Shown here: one piece after another, positions 21,001-33,239 of the stretch
How the letters are laid out: each line of letters opens with the position of its first letter
Numbering within the stretch: the stretch's first letter is position 1
DNA from: Plantago major
Taxonomy: Eukaryota > Streptophyta > Magnoliopsida > Lamiales > Plantaginaceae
Length of the DNA: 64,000 bases
Assembly (NCBI GenBank): GCA_026545765.1
Contig: JAIFAC010000227.1
Span: 62,001 to 126,000 of the forward strand
Reading direction: 5' to 3'
The notes under the pieces: generated by a model
The model's input: the letters and a program-made list of their open reading frames with translations, nothing else
Databases searched by the model: none
Told to the model about the DNA's origin: nothing
Translations under genes and position numbers: made by a program

Positions 21001-23560
21001 ACGAGCGATTACAGATTCGACTTTATTGCATAAGGATTTCTCCGGAGAAGTGGCGCCTGATTTGATACAAGCCTTTGAGCAGAGATGGTCGACAAGATTA
21101 CGGATGGTATTGAAGCCGTTCGCCCCGACTCGCAATTTATACCTTCGAACAAGAAGAGGTTAATGGGCGAAGATCACTATTCTGAAGTGATCAATCTTGT
21201 ATCGAAGATGATGAGGAGGAAGAGATAAAGCGACTTGATGAACCTCCAGATCCTCACCAAAAGGATGACACAGACAAAAAGGATGATGATGATACCCCTG
21301 CACCAGGGACCGGAGGAATTTCACAAAGAAATCATGCCTCAATTGCTGAAAAGCAAACTGAGAGGAAAGCACAGAAATCTCCGTCTCCATCTCCTCAAAA
21401 TTCAACTCATCCATCTTCCCAACAAAAGGTTAATCTTGAACAAGTAGTTGAGGATTACGAAATCACTCGAAATTGTTGAATACTCAATCGAGGCTTTCAA
21501 CTCGGACAATTGTTGGAAGAAGAACAACAACTCCATCTTCAAGCGGAAGACCGATAGCCAAATCGGAGACAAGCTTGACCAACTACAAGATCAATATCTG
21601 CAAGAGATGATTGCTTACTCTGAGGTTAAAGAGCTACAGGATGCTGTAAATGCCATCACCAAAGAACTCGATACTTAAGAAGTATCTGAAATTAAGCATG
21701 ATGCTAAGGCTGCATCATCTTCAAAAGAAGTACCATCCTCCTCCCAAAAAGTGAAGAAACCAATCTACGAGATGGTTCTTTGGACTCGACACAATCGATG
21801 AGAATGTCGAGAGGATGAAGATCAACTGGTGATTACTCGGATGATGAAGAAGACAAGACTTTGGCGAGAACATACAATGAACATCTAAGCTGTTTCACAC
21901 TTGAAAAGGAAGCGGTTGCTCTGAAACTTTCAAAGCGCGAATGTCCACTCCTATGAATACATGAGCAGATGCAATCTTGGCTCATCGAAAAGGAGATGTC
22001 TTCACAGAACAAGGAAGTAATTGCCTCCGTCCCCTCTGAAATGAAAAAGTTCACTGAGCTCGTTACTCAGAGAACAACTAGCATAGTCATTGCTCAGAAA
22101 GATCTGGGTATGATAAGGGACGATGATGCGTCTTTAGCTGAAAAAGCTTTCCAAGAGGCAAGTTACACTGCTGGAAAAGTAGATGCCATCCTAGGCCCAT
22201 TGGCAGAGCTCACTAATAAGGACAATGGACTTATCAAGCAAAATCAGGAGCTCAAAGCTGAACTTCAGAAGTTGGTCACTGCCTATAATTATTTACAAGG
22301 GCATTTTAACTCTCTCTCAGATTCTTTTATGAGGTAATTGACAATGACTAAGGGGGAAAGAGTGTACAAATATGGACCTCAAAGTCAGGGGGAATGGGAA
22401 GAAGGAGAAGAAAACAAGAAGAAATCTGGAGCTGGAGTGGCTCAGAGAGGAAGAAGAAACATGAAAACTTCCCAGCCACCACTCAGAATCAACGAACCCT
22501 CCTCAAGCCAAGCTGCTTTGCAAATAGTAGCTGCTTCCTAGAAACCTACTGAAGGAACTACAATGATAACAAGGGCCATGGCACAGAAACCTCCAAGGAG
22601 TACCAAGGCTCCAAGGAGAAGACAAGTTAAAGGGATTGATGAATCTTCTGAAGAAGAAGAAGGTCAAATCAAGTCCTTGGGCAATGAAGAAGGCTGTAAA
22701 ACTCTCACAAAATCTAATCTTGATGATGATGAGGAAACTGATGAAGATGAAGCTCCTCTTCACTGAAAAAGGAAAATTGAAAGCCTAACTGAGCCCATAG
22801 CTGCAAAGCCCCTAGCAACTAAAACACCCTCTGGAAATACCAAGTCTATCCAGGGTGGTTCTTCAAGCAATAAACCCAAAGAGAATTCAAGACAAAGAAG
22901 GAACAAACTGAGAGCTGAGCAAAGACAAAGTCAACTTCCACTCAGGCCAGAAGAAGCCAAAATAGAGTATGTGAAGAATGACAATGATTCCTCTGTCTAC
23001 AGGTGCATCAATCAGAAAAATGGCTATTGGATTCTGGAACTTAAGCATCTACTGGTAAATTCAAAATTTCCAGAACCAATCCATAAACAACTTATGGCAT
23101 GGAGAAAAGATAAGCCAACCTTGATCAACACCAATCACATTAAAGCCTGGTTGGATTTTGAAGTTGTCAAGAGAACTGAAGCCATGAGAAAGGACCTCTT
23201 TGATGAATGTCCTTATGGAAAGCCGGATGATGTGCGAATTGCGAATATCACGAGCGAGCACAAGAGCAAGACTTCATGTGGAACCACATGAGTCGTTCTA
23301 TCTAGCGAAGATCAATACAAGGGTGACATCGGATATCGAGGATTATCTGAATACTTCAAGCTTTCGGATATCGAATAGAGCATGCACGGAAGTGGGGAAA
23401 GTATCGTGGGTCAAACATTTTGTCAAGCAAAATCCTACCAAAACCTACAAAGAGGTGCGTGGATTTGCGAGACACTGAGATGCTCGTCGAACACTTCTCT
23501 ATGATTATTACGATGACATCAAAAGGTTTGGAGATAGGAAATTTGCGGTGATCCATAGAA
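18031..23560 (+). pseudogene. Copia C ORF3: large intron-bearing third gene of unknown function
   Basis: Start at 18031 (MAPKNSSTLKSQSS). N-terminal module: HKMIWGG, DEAILDMLEKAQIKGFL and SSLDVLEFYNNS, resembling proteins labelled putative plant transposon or env-like (memory only). Then K-rich and acidic repeats, a chain of small exons (19913-20787), the module LLPFFK...HIQCFKKWQRLR, a VINLV plus acidic motif at about 21190-21225, a coiled-coil-like part (21480-22330), a basic stretch RAMAQKPPRSTKAPRRRQVKG, and a C-terminal module NQKNGYWILELKHLLVN. No signal peptide or membrane segment is evident, against an envelope role. About ten frame breaks, many at CG-for-CWG sites. Confidence 0.6.
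19913..20787 (+). other. Five short introns in copia C ORF3
   Basis: Intron positions by GT...AG and by frame: 19913-19995, 20104-20175 (acceptor mutated to AT), 20278-20368, 20516-20592 and 20710-20787 (about 72-91 nt). The exons between them are 108, 102, 147 and 117 nt, all multiples of three and in phase 0. Exons start A/V and carry repeated VSE/EP-type wording, so they look like copies of one exon. The 147-nt exon has one in-frame TAG. Confidence 0.7.
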
Positions 23561-23933
23561 CAAGCTGTTGAAGACTTGAAGAGTTGAAGACTTGAAGACT
23601 AGTCTATTAGGATGTTTACTTGGAGCTTGGTTACTCTGTTGTCCTAATTTACTATGTATTTTTGTTGTATTTTTTCTTGTGAGCTAAACTTGTTTTACGT
23701 ACTAAAGTTATCGTAATCTTTCTTTGTAACTTATCGAAGAACTTACTCTCGAGATAGTATTCTATAAAAGATAACTTGTCGAAAGATCACACCTTGTGAT
23801 TTGGTTGATGTTTACTTTACGCATAATTGAATGATTTGAAAAATCTTAAGAAATGATTAAGTGTTGGATTGTTCACTCATCGAGGATATGTAATAGGTCG
23901 GATAGTCATCGTTGGTGATCAAAAGGAAATTTA

Positions 23934-25529
23934 TTCTGAAATTTGTTAGATATTTTGTTAGAAATATCTGTTTAGATTTTGATCGACAACATGATGACTT
24001 ATCTTAATCTCGAAAGGTGATTAGTACTCTTGGTTCACTTGAACATTGTAAAGAGGAAACCCACTAAGTATGATAGTCTAGCTAATCTTGTATAGGATGT
24101 TAGGTTTCAAAATGTAATTTTATTTTATGAAGAAGACCAAGAAGAAGACATCCAAGCGGAACAAGTTCAGCGACATTGAAGATTTGAAGAAAGCGCACAA
24201 GATTTGAAATAGTTTTGAGATACCTTGGTGAGATATCTTGAAGACACGAATAGTTTTAAACAAAAGTGTCACAAGAGATATCGAGAACTAGAAGGTTTAC
24301 GAAAACCGAGGAAAGTGCCCAGATATCTACTCTCGGATACCTTGAGCCTTAACCACATTTACGAAAAGAAATATATTGCAACAAAGTTGTTTCAATAAAG
24401 TGGTATCGAAGATTAAAGATAAGGGCGTGCAAAGAATCGAGATAATACTAGTCTACGATCTTGAGCATAGTTCCATTACACTCTGAGGACAAAAATGCAG
24501 TCTGATGCATTTAATGCAGACGAGGATATGCGAATAAAAGCAACGGTACCTTGAAGAAGAAGACAAACTCTGCGATTATACACATATATCAATAGTTTGA
24601 ATTTGATTTAAGCCTAACGGATACTATTCAACGGCATTCAAATTCATCTATAAATATCAATACTTAGACTACTTGAGAAGACACCTTGAACTCCATAAAC
24701 ACGCTGAACAACATATTCTCTCAAGCAAACTACTTATCCTCAAAGCTTTACATTGCGACCAAAGCTCACGATCATAAGTAGCACTAAAGTTCTAAGTGTC
24801 ACGATCCTAAACAACCTTTGCTATCTGTGAAAGAGTTGAATTGAAAGATCAAGTATAAAGATTCATTCTCTTGAACATTTATCTAAGACTTGGGTCGATA
24901 AAAGAACAAGATACCAAACATTGAAAAGTGTATTAAGTATACTTGATTCACGAGCTATCGATTAAGCGAAAGGTTATCAAAGAAGCTCATCGACAACTCA
25001 AACCAAAACAACACCATCCTTTGGCGTGGAGTACGAAGTACTTAGTTTGAGAAACTAAGGAATAACTCAAGGTTATTGAGCACGAAGTACTTAGCTTGGG
25101 AAGCTAGGGAATAGCTCAAAAGGTTTGAGTCTGGAAGTACTTGGTGTGAAAGCCGGGGAACAACTCAGGGGGAACATTTGGTTGGGAACCATTTGTTTAA
25201 GGAATCTTAGAATAGGATTTTTGTAAGGTGACCTCAATTATCTATTCTAGTGAATTCTAGGTCTTTGGAAGACCGAAGTGGATTAGTTGGAGGATTACGC
25301 CACCTCCAGATACCACTATACTTAACATGTTATTTACTTCTGTACTTACTTTTCTGACCAACACACACACACTTTAAGCATTTACACTTATCTATCTTAA
25401 GTCTTCCGCTCTGAATCTAAGTATCGGATATCTACGGATATCGAAAAATAGTTTTTATCGACAAAAGTTTTAAAAGACTATTCACCCCCCCCCCCCCAGT
25501 CTTTTACTTTGCCGTTATCTGGACCAACA
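23934..25529 (+). repeat. 3' LTR of copia C
   Basis: Matches the 5' LTR over its length and ends CAACA before the TCCAG duplication. Compared with the 5' LTR nearly all differences are CAG or CTG sites replaced by CG strings (for example ATCTGAGAAC to ATCGAGAAC, CTCAGATA to CTCGGATA). The last bases before AGTCTTTTA have lost CTCT next to the C run at 25485-25497. The 370 bp before it (from 23561) is the untranslated end and a weak purine tract. Confidence 0.9.
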
Positions 25530-28422
25530 TCCAGTAATGTTGGGAATTATGTGCACATCATGTGGCTTTCCATAAGGACATTCATCAGAGAGGTCCTTCT
25601 TCATGGCTTATGTTCTCTTGATTACTTCAAAATCCAACCATGCTTTGATGTGGTTGGTGTTAATCAAGATTGGCGTATCTTTTCTCCATGCCATGAGCTG
25701 TTTATGGATTGGTTCTGGAAACCTTGAATTTACCAGTAAGTGCTTGAGTTCCAGAATCCAGTAGCCATTCTTCTGATTAATGCATCTGTAGACAGAGAAA
25801 TTGTTGTCATTCTTCACATACTCAATTTTGGCTTCTTCTGGCCTGAGTGGAAGTTGACTTTGTCTTTGTTCAGCTCTCAGCCTGTTTCTTCTATGTCTAG
25901 AATTCTGCTTTGGGGGATTGCTTGAAGAACCACCCTGGATTGACTTGGTATTTCCAGAGGGTGTGTTAGCTGCTAAAGGCTTTTGACTATGGGCTCGATT
26001 AGGCTATTAATTTTCCTTTTTTACGTGAAGAGGGCTTCATCTTCATCATCATCAAGATCAATTCTTGTGAGATTTTTGCAGCCTTCTTCATTGCCCAGGG
26101 ATTTGATTTGGTCTTCTTCTTCTTCAGAAGATTCATCAATCCCTCTTACTTGTCTTCTCCTTGGAGCCTTGGTACTCCTTGGAGGTCTTTTTGCCATGGC
26201 CCTTGTTACCATTGTAGTTTCTTGGGTTGGGCTGCTGGAAGTAGCTACTATTTACCATGACTTGATTTGATGAGGATCATTTATTACGAGTGGTGGTGGA
26301 AGTTTTCTTGTTTCCTCTTCCTTTACGGCACCAACTCTAGATTTCTTCTTTCCTTCCCACGATCTTGAGATCCAAATTCTTCCCCTTAGTCATTGTTGGT
26401 GACTAAGTACCACAAAAGAATCGAGAGAGACTCAAAATTCTTTTTGCAAGTAGTTGTAAGCGTGACCAACTTCAAGTTCAGCCTTGAGCTCTGATTTTGT
26501 TTGATAAGTCCATTTTTCTTATCGGTGAGCTACTTGATGGCCTAGTATGGCATTTGCTTTTCGCAGTGTAACTTGCCTCATGAAAAGCTTTTTCAGCTAA
26601 TGACACATCATCGTCCTTAACATTCCGGATCCTTGAGCAATAACCATCTTGGTTGTTCTCACGGTGATGAGTTCTGTGAACTTCTTCATTTACGAGGGCG
26701 GAGGTAATTACATCTTTGTTTTGTGAAGACATCTCCTTTTTAAGATGTGCCAAAACTTGGTATCTATTCATGTATTCATGGGAGTGGACATTTTGAAGTT
26801 TGTTGAAAACTTCTGGAGCAATTAGCTTCCTTTTAAGATGAGAAACCGTCAAGTGTTCATTGCGGTGTGCTGCCAAAGTCTTGTCTTCTTCATCATCTGA
26901 GTCTTGACGATGATCTTCATCCTCTTGGACATTTTCAAGATTTTCTAGTCCAGCAACCATCTCAGAGATGGGCTTCTTTCCTTTCTGAGAGGAGGATGGT
27001 ATGTCTTTTGCTGGTGATGCAGCCTTAGCATCATGCTTTTCTTTAGATACTTCTTCAGTATCTAATTCCTTAGCAATAGCATTCTGACATCTGGAGCTCT
27101 TTAACCTCAGAGTAAGCTACTGTCTCTTGTAAGTATTGATCTTGTAGTTGATTGAGCTTATATCTGGATTTAACTAGCTCTTCTTCAAGTTGAAGATGGA
27201 GCTGTTGCTCTTCTTTCAACAGTTGTTTGGGTTGAGTAGCTCTGGTTTGAGTATTTATTATCTTCTGAGTTGTTTCCTCAGAGTGCTCAACTACTTGTTC
27301 AGTAGTGTCTTTTTGTTGTTGGGATTGCTGTGAAGGATGGGTGGATTTCTGAGGAGATGGAGGAGGGGATTGTTGTGATGTCCTCTCAGTGTGCTTTTCA
27401 GCAGCTGAGGCATTGTTTCCTTGTGGAATTCCTCCTGTCCCTGGTGTAGGGGCATCACATCATCCATCATATCATCATCATCCTTTTTGCGATGGTCAGA
27501 GGGAGGTTCATCAAAGTTATTCTCATCTATTTCTTCCTCCTCATCGTCTTCAGATACAAGATTAATCACTTCAGGAATAGTGATCTTCTGCCCATTAACC
27601 TCTTCTTGTTCAGAAGGAATAAATTGTAGTGTCTGTGGCAGGACTGGTTTGAATGCCATCTGCAATCTTGTCTGAACATCTGCCTGTTTGAAGGCTTGCA
27701 CCAATTTGTGTGCCACTTCCTTGGAAAAATCCTTACGCATTAAAATTCGCAATCTTTGTTCAGTAGGGAACATTGCGTGGATATAGTTTTCCAGATCAAG
27801 AGCTCGTGCTCGTCTTGTTGGTTGATCTGTGATTCTCAGTATTTCAGAGAGATCAGGGCACCTTAACCTTTGCCATTTCTTGAAGCATTGAATATGCTTT
27901 GGCAAGGTATGAGTCTTGAAGAAGGGAAGAAGGTTTTCATAGTCATCATTTGACTCCTTGGCACTACTTTGAGCCTGAAAGAGAGAGTTTTGAATTAGTT
28001 TCAAGACTTGTGTAGATATCTGAGTTTTAGAGTAGTCAAGTATCTGTGTTACCTGTGCAACAGCAACAGGCTCAGAAGGTTGGACTACTGAGGTTCCAGG
28101 TGCCTCAGATATCTTGGTGTGAGGAGGAGACTTGGAAGTCTGATCCTCAGCATCCTCTCTTTCTTTTTGAACCTGAGAATCATAACACTTAGGAAATTTT
28201 ATCAAGAAAAATTCTATTTACAAATTCAGATACTTGTTGCTCAGAGACTTGTGCAGTCTCTGGAAATTTTTCTTGTGATGAAGGCTTTGATGCCTCATCA
28301 ATTTCCATTTGTTGTGGGGATTGAGCGGGCAATTCCCCAGCAACTTCTACTTCTTTTTGAACCTGTTAAGTAGAAAGTGTTAGTTTGAGAAAAATGATCA
28401 GAGATTTGTCTTTGAAGATTAT

Positions 28423-28425
<3 letters not shown>

Positions 28426-28497
<72 letters not shown>
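28426..28497. repeat. (TA)n microsatellite, about 36 units, in an ORF3 intron
   Basis: An unbroken TA run directly after an ORF3 donor site on the minus strand. Copia C has only a short (TA) run at the matching donor (20279-20292), so the repeat expanded in copia A. Confidence 0.9.
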
Positions 28498-28500
<3 letters not shown>

Positions 28501-28607
28501 CTTCTCAATAGAAGGCTCAGATACTTGTTCCTCAGAGACTTTGTGAGTCTCTGGTTGATTCTCTGATGAGTTAGGCTTCTCAGCCTTATCATTTTCCTTC
28601 TCAGTTG

Positions 28608-28712
28608 GAGCCTATTAGAAACATCCACTTGAATTGGAAACAAAAGAACAAGAGGAAGCTGAAAAGCTACAGGCTAAACCATTCACTACGAGCCTATTAG
28701 AAACATCCACTT
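28608..28712. other. Inverted ORF3 exon fragment between 23-bp direct repeats
   Basis: The 23-bp block GAGCCTATTAGAAACATCC plus ACTT occurs at 28608-28630 and 28690-28712. Between them, a piece of the exon seen in copia C at 19996-20040 reads on the plus strand (GGAAACAAAAGAACAAGAGG) while the rest of copia A ORF3 reads on the minus strand. This removes that exon from the coding order in copia A. Confidence 0.65.
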
Positions 28713-29295
28713 CTCGATGAACATAAAATTTCACAAGTAGAGAGTTAAACCATTACTACACGAGCATTGTCGGTGATTGGTCTCTGGAACTTGTGACCCT
28801 TCTATCTTTAGTCCTCTTTGTTCCATTATGGCTTCTTTGTTTGAAGTTTACAGTACTTGAGACCTTTCTGATGGTGACTCGATTGCCTCCCTTGTTTGAT
28901 CATTACGGCGGTGTCTCGGTTTGATCCTTCTCTAGGAGTTGGGAACACCTTGTTTGCGGGATTTTCTTGACATGTTGCATAGGCGATATGTCGAAATGGA
29001 GTTCATTTACCATTTCATCAACCACTTGTGGTTGTTTTGGTTGTGGTTGTGGTTGTGCAGGCGAAGTTTGAGCAGTTGAGAGCTCTTCCAGATTTTTAAG
29101 TGTGGTGTTGACATCAGCATCTACCAACACTAGGTCACCACTCATCAGGGCTTCTTGAAGTTGTTTATACGTGACTTTCCCTGATGGTGTGTTGGCACCA
29201 ACAACCTTTGCTATAGGTGCTTGCTCAGTAACCTTCGAGCTGGTTGCTTTCTCAGCAACCTTGGACCTTTTGTTCTTCCCCTTTGCCTTGGTTAC

Positions 29296-30697
29296 TGTTA
29301 GGAATATCTGTTAGTATTTTGATCACTCATCACATGTTCTTATCTTAGCCAGAAAGGTGATTAAGTACTCTTGGTTCACTTGAACATTGTAAAAGAGGAA
29401 ATCACTGAGTATGATTAGTCTAGTAAATCTTGTATTAGGATTATAGGTCTCTGAGTGTAATTTTTATTTCAAGAAGACCATGAAGATCAGTCCTAGCAAT
29501 GGAGCTTTTCTGAAGATTAGAAGACTGAAGATTGCACAAGGTTTATGAAGACACAAAGGTTTAGTCTAACTCAGAAAGACTATGTCCTTAATCCTTTCTT
29601 AAGTATATTAACTTACTTTTGAAATATGATTCTGGACATATGACATCATGAGTATGGAGCATGCAAGCCATCAAAAAGGATCATGTATCCGTTGAGACTA
29701 AAGGACAATGAACAGTACTATGCATTAAATGCATCGGCAGAAATGTTGCAAAAAGCAAGTCCTCTCTGAAACAAGAGATAGTGACTTCTGAGTACATGGT
29801 TCAAGATATAAACGGATATAATTTGATAGAAACTGTGGATATAATTCAAACGCCTCTCAAATTTATCTATATATATCACACACTTATATGCTTGAAAAAT
29901 ATACCTTAGAACGCTCTATCTTGCAAACTCACCATCAAGCAAAGTATTCTTTCAAGCACTCTACTACCTTTTCTGAAAGCTTTCTGTTGCTTGAAAAATC
30001 ACTAGTAGTTCTAAGTTGTCCTGAACCTTAACAAGAGATTGTTATTCGTGAAAGAGTTAAACTATCAGATAGCCTTTCTGAAGCTCATTCTCCAGAACGG
30101 ACATCAATTACTTGGATCAGTAAAGAGCAGACTGCCATCCACTGAACAAGTGTATTAAGTAGTCTCGTTCTGTTTGGCTCTCTGAAAACATAACTGAAAA
30201 GTTATACGAGAAGCCTCTCTGACAAAGTCTTATAACCAACACCATCAAGGCGTGGAGTAGAGGAAGTACTTGATTTGGGAAATCAGGGAATAACTCCAAG
30301 GTTATCTGAGTAGAGGAAGTACTTAGCTCTAGGAGCTGGGGAATAACTCAGGGGGAACATTTGGTTGGGAACCATTTGTTTAAGAATCTTAGAATAGGAT
30401 TATTGTAAGGTGAACTCAATTATCTGTTCTAGTGAATTCTAGGTCTCAGAAAGACCGAAGTGGATTAGTTGGAGGATTCGCCACCTCCGGATACCACTAT
30501 ACTTCTTGTGTCATTTAACTTTCTGTATTTACATTTCAAAGCACACACACATACTTATTGTTTACACTTACCTATCTTAAAGTCTTCCGCTCTGAATTTA
30601 AGTATCGAAACCCCAGTTTCGAGCTGTTTATCGACAAAAGTTTTAAGCGACTATTCAACCCCCCTCTAGTCTTTTACTTTGCCTTTATCGGACGATA
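29296..30697 (+). repeat. 5' LTR of copia B
   Basis: About 1402 bp, starting TGTTAGGAATATCTG. Its 3' end is degraded (GGACGATA in place of GGACCAACA). TATA box at 29868-29878. Hairpins of the leader array at 30271-30285, 30325-30337 and 30363-30373. Confidence 0.88.
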
Positions 30698-30699
30698 AG

Positions 30700-30711
30700 T
30701 GGTATCGAGAG
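30700..30711 (+). promoter_or_regulatory. Primer binding site of copia B, altered
   Basis: TGGTATCGAGAG in place of TGGTATCAGAGC two bases after the LTR. The change is the same CAG-to-CG pattern seen throughout the patch, so the genomic site may be intact. Confidence 0.65.
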
Positions 30712-30805
30712 GAGGTTCACAAGCCTTCTGCTGAACCTAGATCCCGATAGGTGAAGAAACTTTGTCCCCTCTCGAGGACTATATAATTTGTGTTAAGTGT
30801 CCGGT

Positions 30806-31940
30806 ATGTCTCGAGTGATGCTTGGATTAAAGCGAGAAAACTACGAAATTGAAGAACAACATGATGCTACATCTGAGGCCATTAGTGATGAGATGATCTG
30901 TGTCATCAATGAAGGGCCTATCAAAATCGGAACAACTCGAACAAGTTATTGAGGTGTACGATGGAAGAAAAACCTCGAACAAGGAAGATGGAAGCGAGGT
31001 ATGGTACGCTGGTGATAGTGGTCATGTTGCTCGTGGAAGCATTATGTATGAAGACAACCAAGAGCTACGGACATCGAAGATGCCGAGAGACACATATTGG
31101 ATGGTCAAGCTCGTAATATCATCATCGGATCGACACCGAGCACATCTGATTATAAGCGTGGGGTGCTAAAAGCGAAAGTTGCACAGCAATTGATTGAAGA
31201 AATGCATGCGGGCCAGAAAACCAAAGAAAACAAGTTGAAGTTCTTACATAGAAGTTCCAAAACTTCAAACAAGGTCCCACTGAAACTACGGAAGAACTTG
31301 ATTTGATTTACTACTCTTATGAGTGATATGGCTGCACTTGGTGAAAGCGATAGATACTCCCGGTCGAGAAAAGATTAAGACTATTGTCGAAGTCTCAATC
31401 CTGGGAACACACTAAGTTCTTTTATTTCAATCAAGGGATGCAAATATTACTCCGAGAGCTCTTCTCTCATCTTGCTCATGTAGACTATGAGACAACTCGG
31501 AGAGAACAAGCAGTGAAAAGTTGCAAAGTGTTGCTCCAATTTCTCAAGGTTCTTACGAAAGAAGGATACGAAAGATGCATGTGAAGAAAATGCTCTTGCG
31601 ATAAGACACATGAAGAAATTTGTGAGTCGAAGATTGAGAGAAGAAAAGCTAAAGAAAAGTGAAAAAGCATCTTAGCCCCAAACTATCATCGATGAGAACA
31701 TACAAATGAACAACTCTCTGAACACCCCATTCGAAAGGTGTTAATCTTGAAGGCTGAAATAGGAAATGATATATGTTTCTATTGTCAAAAGCTTTGGTCA
31801 CTTCAAGAGAGATTGTCACCTTTAAACAAGCTCAAGGCGGTGACAAGAAGAAGAAGAAACTTCAAGAGAAATCAAAGAGCCTTCTTGGTGAAGAAAGGAA
31901 GAAGATTCAAATTCAACTTGATGCTCTAGACATTGAGAAG
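30806..31940 (+). pseudogene. gag: Copia B gag, heavily frameshifted
   Basis: Start at 30806 (MS, matching the copia C start at 11361). Gag wording appears in pieces: VKLVISSSD/LDGQARNIII near 31097, the KTKENKLK region at 31210-31306, and FFYFNQGMQILLRELFSHL at 31415-31480. The knuckle has C-F-Y-C at 31774-31785 and GHFK..DC in a shifted frame, with the last Cys codon at 31814-31816. No frame is longer than 90 codons. Confidence 0.7.
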
Positions 31941-33239
31941 ATTACGAAGATGGAGATTCGGATGACTCAAACCTACCATCACCAATTGTGTGGAATCACC
32001 CGATGTAATCGACTTGACCTTAAGAAGAATGAAATGTGTGGAGTTCTTTGAGATTCTTGGTCCGGACATCTCCGACATTGAAATGTGTCTTGTGGTGATG
32101 AGGTAACTAACAATTCACAATTTACGTACTATGAGGTGATGATGGAATTGAGGATGCAGGTTGGTCGAAGTGAATTGGATCGTTATGAGAAAGAGTTTGG
32201 AAGCACAATCCAAAACCATAATTCTAGAAGAAAGCAAAGAAACTCTTGAAAAAGGGTTTACGAGCTAACCAAAGTATCGAGAACAAAACGTTTGAAATAG
32301 CCTTTACGAAAGCTCGGATATCGAGAATGAAAATTCTCACAAACTAGTCTTGGATAAACTTAATAAGAAAATGATGAAGGCGCTTTACGAGAATGAAGAA
32401 CTCGAAGAAAGAGCTATCCTTCAATCTTATGCAAAGGCTAGTGACACTCTCCGAGGTTCAATCCTATCGAGAGATCCCTCGAGAAAGGTGGACTTGGACT
32501 TGATGAACAATCAAGTAATTCATCTTCTCTGAAGAAGAGTGATGAAAGGTTGACCTTTGTAAAAGTCAGCGAATGGTTCTTCAACCACCTATAGCATTGG
32601 TCGAGAAAGCTAGGGTAGTTGACAAAGGAAAAGGAGTAACTCGACTTTGAAAGAACAACAAGTTCACAAGAAACATGTGGATAAGGTTTACGAAAAGAAA
32701 CCTGACCTCGGACATGCAACCATCCACATTGCTATATTACTAGGAAGGAAGAATTCTTTGGAATAGGCGAATTCTCAATTGCACCATTTATGAAAATAAA
32801 GATGATGCGAAACTAGTAAACTTACGAAGCGCATTGAAAGCCAAAGGTGTTCGAAATGGCATTGGCTATCGTGCTATTGGAAAAGTTCTTATACAACAAT
32901 ATAAGGAAGGACAAGAACAATGGTGCAAGGCGATATTGCACGTAGCAATGAGCGAAGTGGAAGAAATCTCAAACCCTTTGAAAAGCTGAATGCGAGCTAG
33001 AAGGAACACGGCGGAAGGCTAAGTTTTACAGCAACCCAGAAACCGAGGTCCGAAAGCACCAAAAGGAACACCTAGAAACACCCCAAGAAGGAAGATTGAG
33101 ATCAAAATTGCGATTTTATTGCATCTCCTTGATCAAGTTAGACAAAACAAACTCCCGAAATTCACTAAAATGTGGATTCCTCTTTGGAAGAATGTTTACT
33201 CTAAATGGTTCTATCTACGAAGCGAGAACCTAACTCATT
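31941..33239 (+). pseudogene. Copia B gag extension, broken
   Basis: Corresponds to 12481-13821 of copia C. Recognisable pieces include LYENEELEERAILQSYAKASDTL (32387-32450), coiled-coil-like, and a basic stretch before the protease. All frames are interrupted. Confidence 0.5.

Larger units (their letters stand above)
9622..25529 (+). mobile_element. Copia C: Sirevirus-like Ty1/copia element nested in copia A
   Basis: Flanked by TCCAG at 9617-9621 and 25530-25534; ends TGTTAG...CAACA. Order: 5' LTR, primer site, gag, protease, integrase, RT-RNase H, spacer with TATA box, ORF3, 3' LTR. It is the most complete pol of the three copies: protease and RT-RNase H are open and keep their catalytic motifs. 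Gag, integrase and ORF3 are broken, largely at sites where CAG/CTG appear as CG strings. It lies within the 3' end of copia A ORF3, in opposite orientation. Confidence 0.93.
25535..29290 (-). pseudogene. Copia A ORF3, middle part (between copia B and copia C)
   Basis: Read on the minus strand from 29290. Includes the SGDLVLVDADVNTT segment (29145-28903), the exon chain (28700-27975), an open 304-residue stretch at 28205-27291, a coiled-coil-like part (26960-26478), a basic block with RAMAKRPPRSTKAPRRRQV (26212-26100) and the C-terminal module INQKNGYWILELKHLLVN (25817-25608). In the open stretch are KTHTLPKHIQCFKKWQRLR, PTRRARALDLENYIHAMFPTE and EVINLVSEDDEEEEIDEN. A clean phase-0 intron is at 27975-28052, and the preceding exon (28053-28172) is 120 nt. 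Function unknown. Confidence 0.65.

Noticed and set aside
18031..23560. Copia ORF3 as a retroviral envelope
   Set aside because: No signal peptide, transmembrane segment or furin-like site is evident in any copy; the protein is charged and probably nuclear. The env-like label is positional only.
28419..28643. Short ORF with poly-(YI) at 28419-28643
   Set aside because: Most of it is translation of the (TA)n microsatellite in an intron.
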